Source: Streptomyces zagrosensis (GTDB lineage Bacteria > Actinomycetota > Actinomycetes > Streptomycetales > Streptomycetaceae). From it: a DNA stretch of 64,000 nucleotides. The stretch's first letter is position 1, and the number at the start of each line of letters is the position of its first letter. The stretch lies in contig NZ_JACHJL010000006.1 in NCBI RefSeq assembly GCF_014203645.1, positions 1 through 64,000 on the forward strand, given 5' to 3'. The position numbers were made by a program, and so were the translations under genes. Below are positions 16,441 to 24,617 of the stretch, piece after piece. The notes under the pieces are model-generated. The model worked only from the letters and a program-made list of their open reading frames with translations. It searched no databases and was not told the DNA's origin.

Positions 16441-17637
16441 CTACCGACCCGGCGAGCAGAACTCGGCGTCGAACATCTTCTCGTACGGGGCGCCCTCCGC
16501 CAGCCAGTCGCCATTCATCTGGAAGGTCAGCGAGTGCGCGCCGTCGCGGGTGGTGGCGGAGCTGGTCAGCGAGCCCCAGACGATGCCGTCGTGGCCCCAG
16601 ACGGTGACGCCGCAGGACAGGTCGCGGGCGATGAGCCCGAGCCCGTACCGATAGTGCTGGCCGGTCTCGACGGTCGTGTACATCTCCTTCATCTGCTGTT
16701 GGGGCAGGAGCTTGCCGCGGTTGAGTGCGCGGAAGTACGTGTTCAGGTCCCCGCTGGTGCTGATCAACTCGCCGGTCGCCCCGGACCAGGTGGGGCTGTA
16801 CTCGGTGGCGTCGTAGATCTCGGGCCCGGGGTTGGGCGCGTAGAGCTTGGAGTATCCGACGGGGTGGGGGGCGGGCAGGGCGGTGTCGGTGCCGGGGAAC
16901 GATGTGTGCTTCAGCCCGAGTCGCTTGATGATGCGCTTCTCGGCCTGGTGCGCGTAGGTGTCACCGGTGACCTTCTCGATGACCATCCCGGCGAGCACGT
17001 AGTTGGTGTTGGAGTAGTGCCAGCCGTCACCGGGCTCGAAGTACGCCGGGTACTTCAGTGCCATGGCGACGATCTCTTCGGGCTTCTTGACGTCGAATCG
17101 GTGCTTGAGGAAGCCGGGACCGTTCATGGTCTCCTGCCACTCCGGGGTCTCGACGCTGTCGTGGATGCCGCTGGTGTGGTTGAGCATCTGTCGCACGCTG
17201 ATCTTGCTGGCGTCATAGCCGTTCCCCTTGACCACGCCGGGCAGCCACTTCTCCACCGAGTCATCGAGGTCGAGCCTGCCCTCGGCCTCTAGCTGGAGTA
17301 GCACGGTGGACATGAAGGTCTTGGTGATGCTTCCGGCCCGGAAGTGATCTGCCGCAGTCCGCTTGCGCTGCGTATCGGTGTCGGCGTAACCGGCCGACCC
17401 GAACCACTTCTTCCCGTTCGCCGTCTGGGCCTCGCCTGCCACGCCGGGCATCCCGGCCTTCACCAAGCCGTTGAGCGCATCCTGGGTGGGCTGGTGCGAC
17501 CTGCTCGCCACGGCCGCTGGCGCCCCGCCGTCCACCGGTGAAGCCATCGCGGGCCCGGCCAGTGCGACCGCACCTACGGCAGCCGACACGGTGATGCCGA
17601 TCAACGCACGCCGAACCCGTACGGAAGAACCGAACAT
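16441..17637 (-). CDS. Secreted serine hydrolase, beta-lactamase / D-Ala-D-Ala carboxypeptidase family
   Basis: This 398-residue protein begins with a signal peptide (ALIGITVSAAVGAVALAG, cleavage near AMAS at about 33). The catalytic Ser103 and Lys106 of the SxxK motif lie in AGSITKTFMS. YSNTNYVLAGMV supplies the YxN motif and WGHDGIVWG the third active-site motif. The fold matches DD-peptidase / class C beta-lactamase relatives that act on D-amino-acid peptides or esters outside the cell. Length is normal. A possible iron-box-like site lies just upstream. It diverges from the pseudokinase gene. Confidence 0.88.
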   Translation of the reverse strand: MFGSSVRVRRALIGITVSAAVGAVALAGPAMASPVDGGAPAAVASRSHQPTQDALNGLVKAGMPGVAGEAQTANGKKWFGSAGYADTDTQRKRTAADHFRAGSITKTFMSTVLLQLEAEGRLDLDDSVEKWLPGVVKGNGYDASKISVRQMLNHTSGIHDSVETPEWQETMNGPGFLKHRFDVKKPEEIVAMALKYPAYFEPGDGWHYSNTNYVLAGMVIEKVTGDTYAHQAEKRIIKRLGLKHTSFPGTDTALPAPHPVGYSKLYAPNPGPEIYDATEYSPTWSGATGELISTSGDLNTYFRALNRGKLLPQQQMKEMYTTVETGQHYRYGLGLIARDLSCGVTVWGHDGIVWGSLTSSATTRDGAHSLTFQMNGDWLAEGAPYEKMFDAEFCSPGR

Positions 17638-17657
17638 GACGCCCCTCTCGCTGCTTG

Positions 17658-17686
17658 TTAGGTAACCCTTTCTTAGTCAGCCTAAG
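17658..17686. promoter_or_regulatory. Candidate DmdR/IdeR-like iron box upstream of the serine hydrolase
   Basis: CTTAGTCAGCCTAAG (17672-17686) is an imperfect palindrome, and TTAGGTAA (17658-17665) lies just before it, so TTAGG and CCTAA arms face each other. These words resemble the TTAGGTTAGGCTAACCTAA-type iron boxes of actinobacteria. The site sits 20-50 bases upstream of the hydrolase start. Secreted hydrolases are not classic members of that regulon, so confidence is low. The rest of the 350-base gap shows nothing clear. Confidence 0.35.
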
Positions 17687-17988
17687 TGATCATGGCCAAA
17701 AGTGCCGCACGCTTCGCGACCGCCAGTGGGCCGCACCGGATGTGGGTATCTGCCGCATCTGCCGTACGCAGTACGCCCGTTGCGGCCATCGCGCGGGCGG
17801 CGCGGCTCGTCACACGTGTGGGGCGGTACGCGGTGACCGACGGCCCTCGATGCTTCCGTGCGCCCCCGGAGCGCGGAAACCGGAACGGTCCGAACCCTGC
17901 TGCTCTGTGGCTAGGTACGGCTATCCTCCACGCATCCGGCGGACGCGCAGCGGCCCCGGACGCCTACGGAGAGAACGGGGGGGGCTCC

Positions 17989-19551
17989 ATGGCAGGTGTG
18001 GAGCCTGATGTCCTGCGCGACCGGTACTGGCTGAACGGGGCCTGGGGCCAGGGCGCCGGGTCCACCTACTGGTCGGGTTACGACCGCACGGAACGCACGT
18101 CCGTGTTCGTCCAGCAGCTCCACCCACGAACAGCGGGGGACGATGCCAAGAGCGGTGCCTGGCCCCCGGGCGCGCTGGCCCGTCAGGTGCATCGCATGCA
18201 ACTGCCCGAGGAGTCACACCTCCTCCAGGTGCGCGACGTCATCGAGGAGTCGGGCTCCCTGTGGGTGGTGATGGAGCCCGTCGTACCCCGCTCGCTCTTC
18301 TCCGTGATGCGCGACCATCGACGCCTCACCCCCGTGGCAGCGGCGAATATCGGTCTTGAAGTGGCCACCGCCCTCGAAACACTGCACGAGTCCGGCACGG
18401 CACACGGCCAGGTCGGTCCGCGCGGCATCCTCTTTCGCCACGACGGCACGGCGGCGCTGCCCGGATACGGACTCGTCCCGCCGGGCCCCGGTGACGCGGC
18501 GCCCCCGGTGCACCCCTGGCGGCCCCATTCGCAGTACACCGCGCCCGAATTGACGGCGAGCCGCAAACAGCGCGACGCGTCACGCGGTGCGCCCACCCCG
18601 CAAGGTGATCTTTGGGCGCTGGGCATGACCCTCTTCGAAATGGTGGAGGGCCGCCGACCCTCGCGCGGGCCCATGCCCTGCGCGCCGGTCAAGGCGCTAC
18701 GGGATGCCCGCCCGCCACACGTGCACCGAGAGAGGGAGTTCGCGCCGCTCATCGAGGGCTTACTCGCGCCTCATCCGGGTGCCCGCCCGAAGGTGGCATC
18801 CGTCACCAGCTCGCTGAGGGCCGCCGCCGGCCGCCAAGAGCCCGTATCGGATAGCCACTGGGCGGTGTCCACCCGAGCCCGGCGTACCCACTGGCAACGC
18901 ATCCGCCGCTTCCTGCTCCAACTGGGCACCCTGATCGGCAGCCGCATCGCTGCGGCGTTCATGGCCGGCGTGGTGGCGGCCATGCTCGGCCTGCGGCTGG
19001 CCGGCAAATCCGCCGCTCCGGACGTCGGCACGTCGTTCCTGTCCGCCGCCGTCCTCGGCCTGGCCTCCGGGCTCGTCGTCCTGACCGGAAAGTGCCTGCG
19101 GCACATGGCGGCGTACGTCATCGACCGCTGTCGGCGCAGCCCCATGTCCGATCCACCTGCACAAGCCCCGCCTCCACCAGCCTCGCCCACACTCGAACCG
19201 CCCACCGCCGCGCCTCCCTTACCAGCCACCGCATCGAAACCGGCCGCACCGGGGCGCGAGCCGACGACCACCGCACCACAGCCACCAACGGCTACTGCGA
19301 AACCGTCAACGGCCACTCCGAAGCCAACGCCAACATCAGTCGCGTCAACATCAGTCGCGTCAACACCAGCCGCGCCAACATCAGCCGCGTCAACACCACC
19401 CGCGCCAACACCGGCCGCACCAGCCCCCTCCGCGCCGCCCCCCTCCGCAGCGCCAACGGCCGTACCAACGCCAGCCGTACCGCCGCCAGCCGCGCCAGCG
19501 CCGGTTTCCCGCGAGGAGGCTCTCGCCGGTCCCCCTGCACTCCGCGGCTGA
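17989..19551 (+). CDS. Membrane-anchored pseudokinase with Pro/Ala/Thr-rich tail
   Basis: This 520-residue protein has an N-terminal protein-kinase-like domain (about 10-280). It keeps TAPEL and GDLWALGMTLFEMVEGRRP, the APE and DxWxxG motifs, but lost catalytic residues. The VAIK lysine position reads VFVQQL (Gln42), the HRD loop reads HGQVGPRGIL, and DFG reads GYG (159-161). It should bind rather than phosphorylate. Two hydrophobic segments follow (about 318-338 and 347-366), then about 140 residues of Pro/Ala/Thr repeats. ATG 17989 sits directly before the domain. It heads an operon with an Ig-like frame, a CHAT peptidase and an alpha/beta hydrolase, suggesting a sensor or scaffold. Confidence 0.8.
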   Translation: MAGVEPDVLRDRYWLNGAWGQGAGSTYWSGYDRTERTSVFVQQLHPRTAGDDAKSGAWPPGALARQVHRMQLPEESHLLQVRDVIEESGSLWVVMEPVVPRSLFSVMRDHRRLTPVAAANIGLEVATALETLHESGTAHGQVGPRGILFRHDGTAALPGYGLVPPGPGDAAPPVHPWRPHSQYTAPELTASRKQRDASRGAPTPQGDLWALGMTLFEMVEGRRPSRGPMPCAPVKALRDARPPHVHREREFAPLIEGLLAPHPGARPKVASVTSSLRAAAGRQEPVSDSHWAVSTRARRTHWQRIRRFLLQLGTLIGSRIAAAFMAGVVAAMLGLRLAGKSAAPDVGTSFLSAAVLGLASGLVVLTGKCLRHMAAYVIDRCRRSPMSDPPAQAPPPPASPTLEPPTAAPPLPATASKPAAPGREPTTTAPQPPTATAKPSTATPKPTPTSVASTSVASTPAAPTSAASTPPAPTPAAPAPSAPPPSAAPTAVPTPAVPPPAAPAPVSREEALAGPPALRG

Positions 19552-19997
19552 CCCTGCGAGACGGCCCCGCGCGCGTCGGTACGCCGGCCATCCTTGAATT
19601 CGCCCTGGACGTACCGGAGGGGCACCTGTGGGCCCGGCAGCCGGAGAGCCCGTCCGCACGCCTCATGCTCATCGCATCGTCACGTACCGCGGGACGCATC
19701 GTGCCGCCCGCTCGCAGCTACCAGGCGGGTCGCGCCCCTCAGCAACCGGCTACCTTTGTCTTTACCGCCCACGAACCCGGCGAACACCGGTTGCGCTTCA
19801 CCGTCTACGACCGCGGATACGGCGTCGTCCTCCAGGAACTCGACGCCACCATGAACATCGAGCCACCGTCCGTGGCGGAGCCGTCCGCCACTTCCCACCC
19901 CAGCAGATTCTGCCGTAACCCCCCGCCCGCCCGTAACTCGGACACCTCCGACCCCTTGGTCGATGTGTCCAGCCGATACTGCGCGCCGGAGTCATGA
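19548..19997 (+). CDS. Ig-like/beta-sandwich domain segment, start unclear (possible frameshifted part of a neighbour)
   Basis: After the pseudokinase stop, another frame encodes a beta-rich domain: TPAILEFALDVPEGHLWA, ARLMLIASSRTAGRIVPPA, ATFVFTAHEPGEHRLRFTVY and VVLQELDATMNI. It resembles domains fused to or found beside CHAT peptidases in actinobacteria. There is no ATG, GTG or TTG before the domain. The only start-like codon is CTG 19548, whose last two bases overlap the TGA of the pseudokinase, mimicking a GTGA overlap. The frame ends inside the start of the CHAT gene. It may use a CTG start, or be fused to a neighbour through a frameshift or sequencing error. Confidence 0.5.
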   Translation: MTLRDGPARVGTPAILEFALDVPEGHLWARQPESPSARLMLIASSRTAGRIVPPARSYQAGRAPQQPATFVFTAHEPGEHRLRFTVYDRGYGVVLQELDATMNIEPPSVAEPSATSHPSRFCRNPPPARNSDTSDPLVDVSSRYCAPES

Positions 19998-21321
19998 GCA
20001 GTTGGACGAGAACATCAGCCTGACAGCCAATCAGAACGCCAGTGCCGGGTACCGCCTGCTGCCCCATGCTCCGGCCAGCGAACCGCGTGACCTGACCGTC
20101 TGCATCCGCATACCGGGCAAGGACGTGCAGCCGATGATCAACCTCTGGAGCGAGTCGTTGGTGCTGCCGCGCTCCCGTACGCGCGAGCACTGGGCCCATT
20201 TGGAGGCGAATGTAAGCAACATCAAGGACCTCACGGCCCAACTTCTCGCCGACTGGAAGGCGTTCGTGGACTTCCAGCCCACCGATCAGGCGACCCGCCG
20301 CCCCATCGGCGTACGCCCCTATGCCACGGCCGCCGACCTCAGCACACGCCCACCGTTGGAGGTGGAGGCACGCGTGGCGGAGTTGGCCCGCAGCGGACAG
20401 CACCTGCTAAAGGAGTTGCTGAAGGGAAGCAACCCGAACCTTGCCCGGTTCCGCGCCTACCTCATCAGCGCCCTAGAACGCCGGGACCTGCGCATACGCT
20501 TCGACTCCGACCTGGAGCTGCCCTGGCCGATGCTGGCGGTCGGCGACGGCGCACCGCCGATACCGGGGCAGCCGCCGACCGCCGACCCGTTCGACCTCTT
20601 CCTCGGTCACCGGCACCTCATCGAGTCCGCTTCGGGCGAGTACGAGACCGACTACTACTACGTCGCCGCTCGTTCCCGCCCCGTCAGCAGCGCCAACGTC
20701 GATCACACGTTGCACAATGTCGCGCGGGCGCCGGAGGTCATCAAGCTCCTGGACGACCAGACGGAGTTGATCGAGCGCACGCACAGCGATGTACTGCTGG
20801 CCGATCTGGCCATGGCGCACTTCGACGAAGACCTCATGTACTTCTTCTGCCATGGCGCGGTGATCACCGATGGCGACTCGATCTGGCAGGCGTTGCGGTT
20901 GACCGACCCCCGGACCCTGCACGCCGGCCGGATTGGCAGCACCCGCGAGCTCCACACCGAGGCCAACAGAAAACAGGGCGCCGTCGTCCCCTTCCACCCG
21001 TTGGTGCTCTTCAACGTCTGCTACGCGGGCGCGCCGGTGACCGGACGGTTCGCCCGCCTCGCGGCCTGTCTCATCCAACACGGTGCGCAGGGCGTGCTCG
21101 CCCCGCACATCGCCGTCCCCAAGGTCTTGGGCGTGGAGTTCGCTCTGCGCTTCCTCACCCTGTACCTCGTCGAGCGGATGGCGGCCGGCGCAGCCGTACG
21201 CGACACGGTCCGCTGGTTCGCCGCCGAGTACCGCAACCCGCTGGCACTGGTCTACGGCCTGCACTGCGGCCTGGACAGCAGGCTCGCCCCCAGCGGCCCG
21301 CAGGAAGGAGCGGACGCATGA
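19963..21321 (+). CDS. CHAT-domain (caspase-like) cysteine peptidase
   Basis: This 452-residue protein carries a CHAT peptidase domain, related to caspases and separase. The catalytic dyad is visible as His297 in LMYFFCHGAV and Cys353 in VLFNVCYAGAPV. LLADLAMAHFDED precedes the His strand, and GVLAPHIAVPKVLGVEFALRFL follows the Cys, as in other CHAT proteins. Residues 40-200 form a mixed alpha/beta region with DLELPWPML. ATG 19963 has no good ribosome site; TTG 20002 after GGAG is an alternative, and the frame is open back to 19855. It overlaps the Ig-like frame upstream and the hydrolase gene downstream (ATGA), so translation is coupled. Its substrate may be the hydrolase. Confidence 0.82.
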   Translation: MCPADTARRSHEQLDENISLTANQNASAGYRLLPHAPASEPRDLTVCIRIPGKDVQPMINLWSESLVLPRSRTREHWAHLEANVSNIKDLTAQLLADWKAFVDFQPTDQATRRPIGVRPYATAADLSTRPPLEVEARVAELARSGQHLLKELLKGSNPNLARFRAYLISALERRDLRIRFDSDLELPWPMLAVGDGAPPIPGQPPTADPFDLFLGHRHLIESASGEYETDYYYVAARSRPVSSANVDHTLHNVARAPEVIKLLDDQTELIERTHSDVLLADLAMAHFDEDLMYFFCHGAVITDGDSIWQALRLTDPRTLHAGRIGSTRELHTEANRKQGAVVPFHPLVLFNVCYAGAPVTGRFARLAACLIQHGAQGVLAPHIAVPKVLGVEFALRFLTLYLVERMAAGAAVRDTVRWFAAEYRNPLALVYGLHCGLDSRLAPSGPQEGADA

Positions 21322-22574
21322 CCGCCACCCGCAACAGCAGGCGCCACCCCCGTACACCGGGCGTCGCAGGTCACCAGGCGGACGCCGCACACCAGCAGGC
21401 GGATGCCGCGCGCCTTCCCGCCGTGGCCGTACGCCTTCCCGCCGTCGCCGTACGCCGCTCCGCCGGGTTCGTGCGCCAGCTCGCGGCGGAGCCACGCCGG
21501 CCGACTCGGGCCCGCCGCCGCATGCCGCCGCTAGACCCGGCTGCCTTCACCACCGTGGACCTCGACGAGGACGGCTGGCTGCTGGCCCCCGACACCGGCG
21601 AACCCGTTCCGGCTGACCGCCTTACCGACCACCTGGCGACCTGGCTGCGGCCACCACCGTGGGCGACGGATATCGTCGTCTACGTCCACGGCTGGCGCAC
21701 GGGCGACCGGGCCGCCGTACGCAACGCCCAGCGCCTCTTGGCCCTTTGCCACCAGCAGCGCAGTCATCGCCCGCACCTCTACCCGCGCTTGTACGCGGCC
21801 GGCTGTGCGCCGTGGGCCCCGTGGACCGTGGTCGTGCGCTGGCCCTCCTCGTCCCGGATCTCCTACAACGGCTACTACGCCATCCGCCGCCGAGCCCATG
21901 CGATGAGCGCCCCGGGCAAGGGATACGCGCCCCACGTTTTGGGCCACCTCCTTGGCTACCTGGATGCCGAGCGCGGCGATCCGAGAGCCGACACCCTGGT
22001 GACCTCATCCGGCCAGTATCTGCACCTGGTTGGCCACTCCTTCGGGGGCCGGTTCCTGTGTGAGGCGGTCCGGTGGGCGGCGACGGCGGGTGACACCCTC
22101 ACCTGGTCCATCGCCACCCACCCCAGCCGCCCCTTCACCATCGACTCCCTCACCGCTTTCCAGATGGCGGCCCCCACCAATGCCTTCGACGGCACCTTCC
22201 GCGCGCTGCGCCCCGACGTGTGCGGCCACCAGGTGCCGCTCGGCGGGCCCATGGTCTTCACCCACTCGCGTCACGACCGGGCCACCGGCTACTGCCATCT
22301 GCACGCCGAGCACCTCCCCGGCATCGGCCACTCGGGCATGCGCCTCTCGCCGGCCCGAGGCGACCTGGCCCCCAACGACGTCTGGCACACCCGCCTGTTG
22401 CGGGCCGACACTCCCTACCCCCGCGCCTGCCTTGACCACCCCTTCGTCAACATCGACGCGAGCTGGCGCTACCGCAACACCCGCCTCAACCCCATCGGCG
22501 CTCACTCCGACTACTTCCATCCGGAATCGGCCCACCTACTCCTCAGCCTCGCGGAGTGGTCACGGCCGGAGTAA
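21318..22574 (+). CDS. Alpha/beta hydrolase (DUF900-like serine esterase)
   Basis: This 418-residue protein has an alpha/beta hydrolase core with nucleophile Ser241 in [34 protein letters not shown] is the oxyanion strand seen in DUF900-type hydrolases, and the candidate catalytic His lies in LPGIGHSGM. The first 70 residues are Ala/Arg-rich with a tandem LPAVAVR repeat (33-46) and look disordered, a possible site for proteolytic release. ATG 21318 overlaps the CHAT stop (ATGA), with GGAAGGAG upstream. Being tightly coupled to a caspase-like peptidase, it may be the effector that the peptidase activates, such as a lipase or esterase. No substrate is known. Confidence 0.78.
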   Translation: MTATRNSRRHPRTPGVAGHQADAAHQQADAARLPAVAVRLPAVAVRRSAGFVRQLAAEPRRPTRARRRMPPLDPAAFTTVDLDEDGWLLAPDTGEPVPADRLTDHLATWLRPPPWATDIVVYVHGWRTGDRAAVRNAQRLLALCHQQRSHRPHLYPRLYAAGCAPWAPWTVVVRWPSSSRISYNGYYAIRRRAHAMSAPGKGYAPHVLGHLLGYLDAERGDPRADTLVTSSGQYLHLVGHSFGGRFLCEAVRWAATAGDTLTWSIATHPSRPFTIDSLTAFQMAAPTNAFDGTFRALRPDVCGHQVPLGGPMVFTHSRHDRATGYCHLHAEHLPGIGHSGMRLSPARGDLAPNDVWHTRLLRADTPYPRACLDHPFVNIDASWRYRNTRLNPIGAHSDYFHPESAHLLLSLAEWSRPE

Positions 22575-22686
22575 GGGCGAGGGCGAGGGGGGAACGGCGC
22601 AAGCGAGCCGGATGGCCGCCCCGGCGGCCATCGTCCACCGTGAGTCCACGTGAGGGCGTGGCGCGGACAAGGGCGGTACACGGTTT

Positions 22687-22876
22687 CGTCACGGCCACCC
22701 ATCGGGTCTCCACCGTCCGGCCCGCCATGAGGCGCTCGATGCCCCCCGTGGACGGCCGTCTCGTTCACCGGGTCCAGCGCGGAGGTCACCTCGTCCAACA
22801 GCATGATGGGCGCGTTCTTCAACAGTGCTCGCGCAATCGACACACGCTGGCGCTCACCACCCGAAGTCTCCAGGCG
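22687..22876 (-). pseudogene. ABC exporter ATP-binding domain fragment
   Basis: On the minus strand, [19 protein letters not shown] and [11 protein letters not shown] are the signature and Walker B motifs of an ABC ATPase, probably the end of a permease-ATPase fusion. The frame then slips, and [14 protein letters not shown] in another frame corresponds to the segment before the H-loop. No Walker A, membrane domain or proper C-terminus is present within the 380-base gap. This is a relic, and it lies directly after the hydrolase gene of the CHAT locus. Confidence 0.75.
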
Positions 22877-22958
22877 ACGGGCGATGATGACTTTGCGGTT
22901 GGCGGCACTGCGGCGGAAAGCGCCGAAAGGGATGGGCACCGCAGGCGGGAGCCGATGC

Positions 22959-23381
22959 TTAGACCTTGATGACGGTGATGCGAGAGCCGCACAGGGTGGT
23001 GAGATCCTCGGGGTCCGAGGTGAGGATCGTTGCCGGACCGGGGGCAGCGAGGGCTGTGGCGCTGAGCATGGCGTCGATGGCGTACTTGTGGCCGTGCAGA
23101 CCGGTGTTGGCGATGAGGGCGGCGGCGTGACGGGCGATGGGCTCGGTGACCGGTTCGATGACGAGACGGGACAGGGTCCATTCCAGGGCTGGGCGATTGA
23201 TCCGCGGATGGATCACTTCCACGAGGGTGGCTGCGGAAGTGATCACCCGTAGGTCGTCGGCGCGGGCGAGGGCGAGCCAGCCGGTGACCGTGCGGTCGCG
23301 CTGGACGGCCTTGGCTAGTCCTTCGCTGTCGAGGATCAGGGTGCCGCCTGGGGCGGCGGGGGCGGCAGGAAAAGGGGTCAC
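22959..23381 (-). CDS. PIN-domain ribonuclease toxin (VapC-like)
   Basis: This 140-residue PIN protein has its acidic metal-binding residues in place: LILDSEGL, the TLVEV glutamate, [12 protein letters not shown] and LTSDPEDL. VapC-type toxins cleave tRNA or rRNA and are held inactive by the upstream antitoxin. GTG 23381 overlaps the antitoxin stop (GTGA, 23378-23381), the classic coupled arrangement. It is encoded opposite to the CHAT locus, in the decayed island next to the tRNA. Confidence 0.85.
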   Translation of the reverse strand: MTPFPAAPAAPGGTLILDSEGLAKAVQRDRTVTGWLALARADDLRVITSAATLVEVIHPRINRPALEWTLSRLVIEPVTEPIARHAAALIANTGLHGHKYAIDAMLSATALAAPGPATILTSDPEDLTTLCGSRITVIKV

Positions 23382-23641
23382 GCGGCGGTCGCCCCACCTT
23401 TGTTTTGTTGCTCTCGGGCTTGGTGGAGCTGGTCGCGCAGCGCATGGATCTCTTCGTCGGTGACAGGGCCGTGTTCGGCCTCTGCCACCGCGATGAGTTC
23501 GTTGAGGTTGTCCCGCTCGATTTGGCGGGCGACGGCTGCGGCAACGTAGGCGGACAGCCCGGATGGACCGCCACGGGCCTTGGCGGCTTCGGCGATATCG
23601 CGCGGCATAGTGATCGAGTACTTGCCGGTAGGCTCACTCAT
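23378..23641 (-). CDS. Ribbon-helix-helix antitoxin (CopG/VapB-like)
   Basis: This small protein (87 residues from ATG 23641; ATG 23650 is also possible) starts with KYSITMPRDIAEAAKAR, the beta strand and first helix of a ribbon-helix-helix DNA-binding domain, followed by LSAYVAAAVARQIERDNL. The acidic, helical C-terminus should wrap the PIN toxin. It is probably autoregulated at its own promoter. The stop overlaps the toxin start. Confidence 0.82.
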   Translation of the reverse strand: MSEPTGKYSITMPRDIAEAAKARGGPSGLSAYVAAAVARQIERDNLNELIAVAEAEHGPVTDEEIHALRDQLHQAREQQNKGGATAA

Positions 23642-23885
23642 GCTACTCATCCTACCTCGCATCCTCCCTGGGGTGGAGCTGGCAGAGACGGCCGCCGCGC
23701 TGCTGGTCCGACGCGATCTCGAAGCTGGGTTCGTGCGCACGACGGGACTCCAGCTGGCGTTGTTGCCGCCGGGCTTGATAGAGGCGTCGATGAATTGCTG
23801 CGGCGAGCGATGCGGGACTAGGCGTTTGTCGTCCCCGCCCGGGGCCGCGTCAGATGCCGACTGACGTCCGGCTTGCCCTCGCTGG

Positions 23886-24244
23886 GTGGAGGGAGCCTCA
23901 CGTTCGCTGGCCGACCTGATGAATCCGATCGCGTTGCGGTCCGTGCTGACAGCGCCGCGGCTCGATCAAGATGGCGCGGTGGCCGCGGCGCAGACGCAAC
24001 GGCACAAGCGCAAGGTCTTGGTCAACGCCGTGCGGTACGTCGTCGAGCAGCGCAAGTTGCCTGCCGATCCGCTCGCTGCCACCAAGTGGAGCGTGGCTGA
24101 GACCGCGACCAAGACGACCCGCGAGTGGTCGCTAACCCGAGCCAGGCGCGTTCTCTGCTGTGCGCGGTCTCCTGCGTCGGCGGTTGCCGACGGGCACGCA
24201 ACGGTCTGTTTCTCCGTATCCCTTTTGGCTGTCCCGTTCGGTGA
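23886..24244 (+). pseudogene. Tyrosine-type site-specific integrase fragment with frameshift
   Basis: The first frame contains AQTQRHKRKVLVNAVRYVVE and LPADPLAATKWSV, which match the core-binding region of actinobacterial phage/plasmid integrases. Near 24105 the reading switches to another frame with DPRVVANPSQARSLLCAVSC, the usual continuation. It stops at 24244, well before the catalytic R-H-R-Y domain, which is absent. The fragment lies about 300 bases from the 3' end of the tRNA-Arg gene, the expected place for an integrase of an element inserted there. The remainder of 23642-24457 holds nothing else recognised. Confidence 0.68.
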
Positions 24245-24457
24245 ACATGCAGGTCAAAGAGGGCTCCTGAGGGCGGCAGATCCATCATGCGGCTGTTTGG
24301 CCCACACATGTCCCGCAGGAATTAATTGCGCGGTATCGGACCATTTAGATGTCGTCCGCCTAACCATGAGGAACCCCTGACCAGGGCGATCCCTGGGCGG
24401 TGGCCGCCGCTGAAATCTCACTCGCCACTCACTCGCGAGCAGTGACAGACAACGACA

Positions 24458-24492
24458 AAGAGCCGGACTCAGTGGGACTGGGTCCGGCTCTT
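24458..24492. terminator. 11-bp hairpin downstream of tRNA-Arg
   Basis: AAGAGCCGGAC (24458-24468) pairs perfectly with GTCCGGCTCTT (24482-24492). It lies about 55 bases after the 3' end of the minus-strand tRNA gene and should terminate its transcript. Confidence 0.75.
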
Positions 24493-24545
24493 CATTCATG
24501 GCATCCGCCTGGTCACATACGGATTTCCGCAGGTGGTCTGGCGAG

Positions 24546-24617
24546 TGCCCCCGGCAGGATTCGAACCTGCGCACACGGCTCCGGAGGCCGTTGCTCTATC
24601 CCCTGAGCTACGGGGGC
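24546..24617 (-). tRNA. tRNA-Arg (anticodon CCG)
   Basis: The minus strand folds into a cloverleaf. The acceptor arm GCCCCCG (24617-24611) pairs with CGGGGGC (24553-24547), with discriminator A at 24546. A GCTC/GAGC D-arm follows, then an ACGGC/GCCGT anticodon stem with loop CTCCGGA (anticodon CCG), and a T-loop TTCGAAT. CCA is not encoded. It decodes CGG arginine codons. The gene marks the boundary between the accessory left part and the conserved right part. Its 3' end, facing the integrase fragment, is a likely old attachment site. Confidence 0.95.

Noticed and set aside
23405..23864. Plus-strand frames opposite the antitoxin gene.
   Set aside because: They lack motifs and are antisense to the well-supported RHH/PIN pair.
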